Below are positions 60,650 through 64,000 of a stretch of 64,000 nucleotides of DNA, one piece after another; the first letter of the stretch is position 1, and the number at the start of each line of letters is the position of its first letter. A model generated the notes under the pieces. That model searched no databases and was not told where the DNA came from. It saw only the letters and a list, made by a program, of their open reading frames with translations. The stretch covers positions 468,686-532,685 of the forward strand of contig NZ_FQWQ01000003.1 of NCBI RefSeq assembly GCF_900129725.1. Reading direction: 5' to 3'. Position numbers and translations under genes: made by a program. This DNA is from Chryseolinea serpens (lineage in GTDB: Bacteria > Bacteroidota > Bacteroidia > Cytophagales > Cyclobacteriaceae).

Positions 60650-60721
60650 TAAAATCAACGAGGCCGCTCCTGTATCGCGCCAGACAAAAATTGTATATTC
60701 GCCCGTTGAAAGAAATAAAAA

Positions 60722-61048
60722 ATGAATTGGATCATCCTGATCATCGCGGGTTTTTTTGAAGTAGGGTTTGCCACATGCCTGGGTAAAGCCAAAGAGACCA
60801 GCGGCACGACGTCGATGCTTTGGTTGGGTGGATTTTTTGTGTCGCTCACCATCAGCATGGTGTTGTTGTACAGAGCCGCCCAAACCCTGCCGATCGGCAC
60901 GGCCTACGCCGTCTGGACCGGCATTGGTGCCGTGGGGACGGTGATTGTGGGGATTCTTCTTTTTAAGGAACCCGCCGATTTCTGGCGGATGTTTTTTATG
61001 ACCACGCTGATTGCGTCTATTGTCGGATTGAAATTTGTGTCACACTGA
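60722..61048 (+). CDS. small multidrug resistance transporter, SugE/Gdx type
   Basis: A 108-residue SMR protein with four spans: MNWIILIIAGFFEVGFATCL (Glu13 is the proton- and substrate-binding residue), LWLGGFFVSLTISMVLLYRA, IGTAYAVWTGIGAVGTVIVG and FFMTTLIASIVGLKFVS. The AVWTGIGAVGTVIVGILLF segment is the family's signature. SugE/Gdx members export guanidinium; EmrE relatives export quaternary ammonium compounds. I saw no guanidine-type riboswitch upstream. A TATATTCG box lies at about 60694. Confidence 0.92.
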   Translation: MNWIILIIAGFFEVGFATCLGKAKETSGTTSMLWLGGFFVSLTISMVLLYRAAQTLPIGTAYAVWTGIGAVGTVIVGILLFKEPADFWRMFFMTTLIASIVGLKFVSH

Positions 61049-61086
61049 CCGCGCGACGTGCCCGAGGATTTTTTTTGTTCATCGAT

Positions 61087-62010
61087 CTACACGGTAGTGC
61101 TGCCGCATTCGTCGTGGCAATCCGACACCTCCGTCTCCAAGGTGGCATGTTGAATGCCCAGGTGCTCCAGGTCGTGTTTCAGTTTTCGTTTCACCTCAGC
61201 GCTGTCTTTCAATGAAAGGGCCTCGCCCAGCACGAGGTGAGCAGTCAGTGCATTCTCTGATGTGCTGATGGCCCACACATGGATGTGATGGATATCTTTG
61301 ATGCCCGGCAATTTCAGGGCGGCGGCACGAATGGCGTTCATGTCGATCTCGCGGGGAACCGCATCGATGGAAAGCAAAAGACTATCGCGCAGCAGCCGCC
61401 ACGTGCTGGAGATGATCACGACCATGATCACCATGCTGATGAGCGGGTCGATCCACAGCCACTGGGTGTAGTAGATCACAACACCCGACACCACCACGCC
61501 TACCGAGACCAACGCATCCACGAGGAGGTGGAGGTAAGCGCCCTTGATGTTGAGGTCGTGTTCTTTGTTGCGGAAAAACAACAGGGCCGACAGCGCATTG
61601 ATGACGATGCCGATGGAAGCGACCCAAATGATGGTGCTGGAATGCACGGGCTTTGGCGAAAAGAAGCGATAGAAGGATTCATAGCCGATGCTGCCCACGG
61701 CGATGAGCAGGATCACCGCATTGAGCAGCGAGATAAGGATGGACGCTTTGCGATAGCCATAGGTGTATTTTTGTGTTGGCTTCACCGCCAGCAGTTTGAA
61801 CGCCACCAAGGCCAGTGCCAGACTGGCCACGTCGCTGAGGTTGTGTCCGGCGTCGGAAAGCAACGACAAGGCGTTTGAGTAAAATCCCGCCGCAAACTCC
61901 ACTACCACAAACACCAGGTTCAGGATGATCCCCATCACCAGCATCCGGCTGACGTGGGTGATATCGAGGGCGTGGTGATGGTGATCGTGTTGATGATCGT
62001 GCATATGCAA
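61087..62010 (-). CDS. cation diffusion facilitator, ZitB-type
   Basis: A 307-residue CDF transporter with a His-rich N-terminus (MHMHDHQHDHHHHALDITHV), six spans and a cytoplasmic C-terminal domain. Motifs are SLLSDAGHNLSDVASLALAL (the HxxxD metal site), YTYGYRKASILISLLNAVIL and the second site AYLHLLVDALVSVGVVVSG. The C-terminal HHIHVWAISTSENALTAHLV is the ferredoxin-like domain, followed by DCHDEC. Such transporters export Zn2+, Cd2+ or other divalent metals. The metal is inferred. ATG at 62004 is an alternative start. The gene is convergent with sugE. Confidence 0.92.
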   Translation of the reverse strand: MHMHDHQHDHHHHALDITHVSRMLVMGIILNLVFVVVEFAAGFYSNALSLLSDAGHNLSDVASLALALVAFKLLAVKPTQKYTYGYRKASILISLLNAVILLIAVGSIGYESFYRFFSPKPVHSSTIIWVASIGIVINALSALLFFRNKEHDLNIKGAYLHLLVDALVSVGVVVSGVVIYYTQWLWIDPLISMVIMVVIISSTWRLLRDSLLLSIDAVPREIDMNAIRAAALKLPGIKDIHHIHVWAISTSENALTAHLVLGEALSLKDSAEVKRKLKHDLEHLGIQHATLETEVSDCHDECGSTTV

Positions 62011-62301
62011 AGGTAGGTCGGCGGGTAGTGCAACAGGTTTTCATATGGCATATTTTTGGGCACAGCGTCGCAAACTTGCGGTGAACGGGTGCGGGGCAAC
62101 CAATTCAGGGTAAACTATTGGAATTAAGGATTTTAGGGCTGGATTAGGAGGAGGTCTTTGCAGGATAACGGGGAGTCCGGAAAGCGAAAACAAACAAGGA
62201 TTATCATTTGTTTACGGATTTATTTTAATTTTAAGAACACTTAAAATGAAACAGACGGGTGCACACCCTTTGTCCGCTAAAAAAATAAATTTTTACAACG
62301 C

Positions 62302-63159
62302 ATGAAAAAAATACTAGTCCCAACCGATTTCTCTAAACCCGCACAGATCGCCGCCACTGTGGCCGCAGACATTGCCCGCAAATCAGGCGCCGAGCTCACC
62401 TTTCTGCACGTTATCGAAGAAGCCACCGGCAACTCGCTGAACGTGGAAGGCCAGGTAAATGTGGAGGGCGATTGGGAGGAAAGACTTTTCACCCTGAAGC
62501 TGATCGAGAAAGCAAAAAAGCAAATGTCCAAATTGGTGGAAGACCCTAAACTGGAAGGCGTGCGGGTGAAGCAGGCCCTTCGGATCGGTTCGCCCTATCA
62601 TGGCATGAACGCGATCATCACCGAAAAGAAAGTGGACCTCGTGGTGATGGGTACCGCCGGTCGCTCCGACCTCGAGCAAATGATCATTGGATCGAACACG
62701 GAAAAAGTGGTGCGTCTTTCCAACTGTCCCGTGTTGACCGTGCATGAGAAACCGGCCAGCAAAAATTTCAAGGACATTGTATACGCCACCGCCATGGAAA
62801 AAGACGAGGAAGTGTTTTCTCGCATCGTGAGAACGACTCAAAAACTGTATAACTCCACCGTACACCTTGTGCGCATCAACACCCCGGGCAATTTCCAACG
62901 CGACGCCGTGGTGAAAAAGACCATGGAGGATTTCGCCAAGAAATTGCAATTGACAAACTATACCATCAATGTATTCAACGACGTGAGCGAGGAAGAAGGC
63001 ATTGTTTACTTCGCCGACAGCATCAACGCCGACCTGATTGCCATGGCCACGCATGGTCGCACCGGGTTTGCGCACGTATTGGCCGGCAGCATCGCCGAGG
63101 AAGTGGTGAGCCACTCCAGACGTCCGGTGCTAACGTTTGTGACGAAACGCAGAAAATAA
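62302..63159 (+). CDS. universal stress protein with two USP domains
   Basis: A 285-residue tandem universal stress protein. Domain 1 (residues 1-145) opens with KKILVPTDFSKPAQIAATVA and ends in VMGTAGRSDLEQMIIGSNTE, the ATP-binding GxxG(x)9GS motif. Domain 2 (about 155-285) ends in IAMATHGRTGFAHVLAGSIA with the same motif. Both domains appear able to bind ATP. These proteins are induced by stress and starvation; the regulon is unknown. A terminator follows. Confidence 0.92.
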   Translation: MKKILVPTDFSKPAQIAATVAADIARKSGAELTFLHVIEEATGNSLNVEGQVNVEGDWEERLFTLKLIEKAKKQMSKLVEDPKLEGVRVKQALRIGSPYHGMNAIITEKKVDLVVMGTAGRSDLEQMIIGSNTEKVVRLSNCPVLTVHEKPASKNFKDIVYATAMEKDEEVFSRIVRTTQKLYNSTVHLVRINTPGNFQRDAVVKKTMEDFAKKLQLTNYTINVFNDVSEEEGIVYFADSINADLIAMATHGRTGFAHVLAGSIAEEVVSHSRRPVLTFVTKRRK

Positions 63160-63203
63160 TTTGTTCTCCTAAACACGTTGACGGTATAGAGAAGAAAGTA
63201 TTA

Positions 63204-63235
63204 GAAAGCCTGGTTGTTGCAAGCCGGGCTTTTTT
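63204..63235 (+). terminator. rho-independent terminator after the universal stress protein gene
   Basis: AAAGCCTGGTT pairs with AAGCCGGGCTTT (with G-U pairs) around TGTTGC, then a T run. It ends 13 bp before the DnaJ-domain gene. Confidence 0.8.
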
Positions 63236-63248
63236 ATAGGTTATCATT

Positions 63249-64000
63249 ATGGATCACTACCAAATTTTGGGCGTTAGCTACTCAGCCAGTGCAGCCGATA
63301 TCAAGCGGGCTTACCGGAGGCTTGCCGTTTCCTATCACCCCGATAAGAATCCCGATCCCAAAGCGCATGCGCTCTTCAAGGACATCAACGCCGCTTATGA
63401 TGTGTTGAGCGATCCCGTGAAAAAGAGCGTCTACGATCAACGGCGCTATAGTCAATATGCGGTGGTCGTCCATCCAAATCCAGAGGTGCGGCCGCGCCAT
63501 CGCGACCCGGCTTACCGGGGCTATCAGGCCGCGCCGCCGCCGAAGAATGGAAGGCCCACGTTGCGGCAGTCCATGAAAAAATATCTCCCCTGGGCTTCGA
63601 AGGCTTCTCAGTTTTGCCTGGCCATTTCCCTCGTGCTCTTTATCGACTATTTTTTGCCAAACCGGGTCACGGAGGAAAAGATCGTTTATGCCAATACGGT
63701 GGAAAAAGCCGGGGGACGCTATGCGTACCAGGGCTGGTTGGTGGAGACCGACCAAGGCCGCACCCTCGACTTCCCTGCCGAGTTGACGGAATTCTTTCAA
63801 GTGGGTCAGCCGATCACCTTCCGTTCGTCGCGCCTGTTCAATGTTCCCCGCAAGGTGATATCCGGTGGCTATATTCACCACGTCGGCATGTCGCTGTATG
63901 GCAATTTTCTTTTTTTGCCGTTGAGTTTGCTCGTCATCTCGGCACTGGGTGTGTACCAGCGCAAAAAGATCGAGGCCGGTTTCAATTTCGGGGTGACCAG
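63249..64000 (+). CDS. DnaJ-domain membrane protein (partial, C-terminus outside window)
   Basis: Frame from the ATG at 63249 runs open to the window end (250 codons). Residues 1-65 are a J-domain: [35 protein letters not shown] with the HPD motif, and [21 protein letters not shown] linker rich in Pro, Arg and His follows, then two likely membrane spans ([16 protein letters not shown] and [19 protein letters not shown]). J-domains recruit and activate Hsp70, so this is probably a membrane-tethered DnaK co-chaperone. There are no zinc-finger repeats in the visible part. The rest of the protein is outside the window. Confidence 0.85.
   Translation, partial: MDHYQILGVSYSASAADIKRAYRRLAVSYHPDKNPDPKAHALFKDINAAYDVLSDPVKKSVYDQRRYSQYAVVVHPNPEVRPRHRDPAYRGYQAAPPPKNGRPTLRQSMKKYLPWASKASQFCLAISLVLFIDYFLPNRVTEEKIVYANTVEKAGGRYAYQGWLVETDQGRTLDFPAELTEFFQVGQPITFRSSRLFNVPRKVISGGYIHHVGMSLYGNFLFLPLSLLVISALGVYQRKKIEAGFNFGVT

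Noticed and set aside
60650-60721. Possible guanidine riboswitch before sugE
   Set aside because: The 72-bp gap is too short and lacks the conserved elements of the known guanidine riboswitch classes.

Overview
This window looks like a chromosomal segment of a member of the Bacteroidota, most probably a Cytophagales/Chryseolinea-like bacterium; the genus is a guess. The evidence is type IX secretion signals of both type A and type B, a PorP/SprF protein, an OstA-like protein, the long Bacteroidota form of IspG, several FtsX-type permeases without ATPase partners, and the Bacteroidota -7 promoter box TAnnTTTG ahead of several genes. Base composition is moderately GC-rich and even. I see no rRNA, tRNA, CRISPR array, prophage or intact insertion sequence.

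Layout. 1-3.7 kb (minus strand): rpoZ (cut by the window edge), bamD, a T9SS type A protein and an OstA-like protein, an envelope-biogenesis block. 3.7-6.3 kb (plus): tilS and mdh. 6.3-10.2 kb: an accessory stretch with a 213-bp hairpin-rich insert bounded by 14-bp direct repeats, an orphan SMI1/KNR4 protein, an LpxR-like lipid A deacylase and a methyltransferase. 10.3-13.1 kb: an ECF sigma factor, its likely anti-sigma factor and a secreted protein of unknown function. 13.1-13.4 kb: a long nested inverted repeat. 13.4-28.6 kb: mixed housekeeping and accessory genes (ClC channel, DUF6232, EEP nuclease, SRPBCC, esterase, amidase, FtsX permease, SPL-like radical SAM protein, serine hydrolase, HhH protein, VOC, AraC). 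28.8-36.8 kb (plus): CE15-like esterase, FtsX permease, Gfo/Idh/MocA oxidoreductase, ispG and a DUF6728 gene. 36.9-43.7 kb: patatin-like outer-membrane phospholipase, hutI, an ABC pair, apt and a LON-domain protein. 43.9-45.4 kb: two paralogous secreted proteins. 45.6-48.9 kb: truncated haemoglobin, SMP-30-like protein, hexapeptide transferase, VOC, DUF456. 48.9-55.6 kb: a giant T9SS type B protein divergent from PorP/SprF. 55.6-64 kb: MmcQ/YjbR protein with a histone-like tail, SlyD-type isomerase, PQQ propeller, META lipoprotein, DUF4421, SugE, CDF transporter, universal stress protein and a DnaJ-domain protein cut by the window end.

The functional themes are envelope biogenesis and T9SS-linked surface display, plus ordinary metabolism. 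The less explained content lies in the small repeats. There are at least three dispersed families: the GTTGGTG/CACCAAC palindromes, the GCCGAAGCTTTAGCGAAGG repeats (one of which supplies the C-terminus of a protein), and the 13.1-kb nested inverted repeat. There is also the 213-bp insert at 6.3 kb and a shared promoter motif ahead of the secreted paralogue pair. No complete new defence or mobile system is visible.

All function calls come from reading motifs and remembered families; no database search was run.
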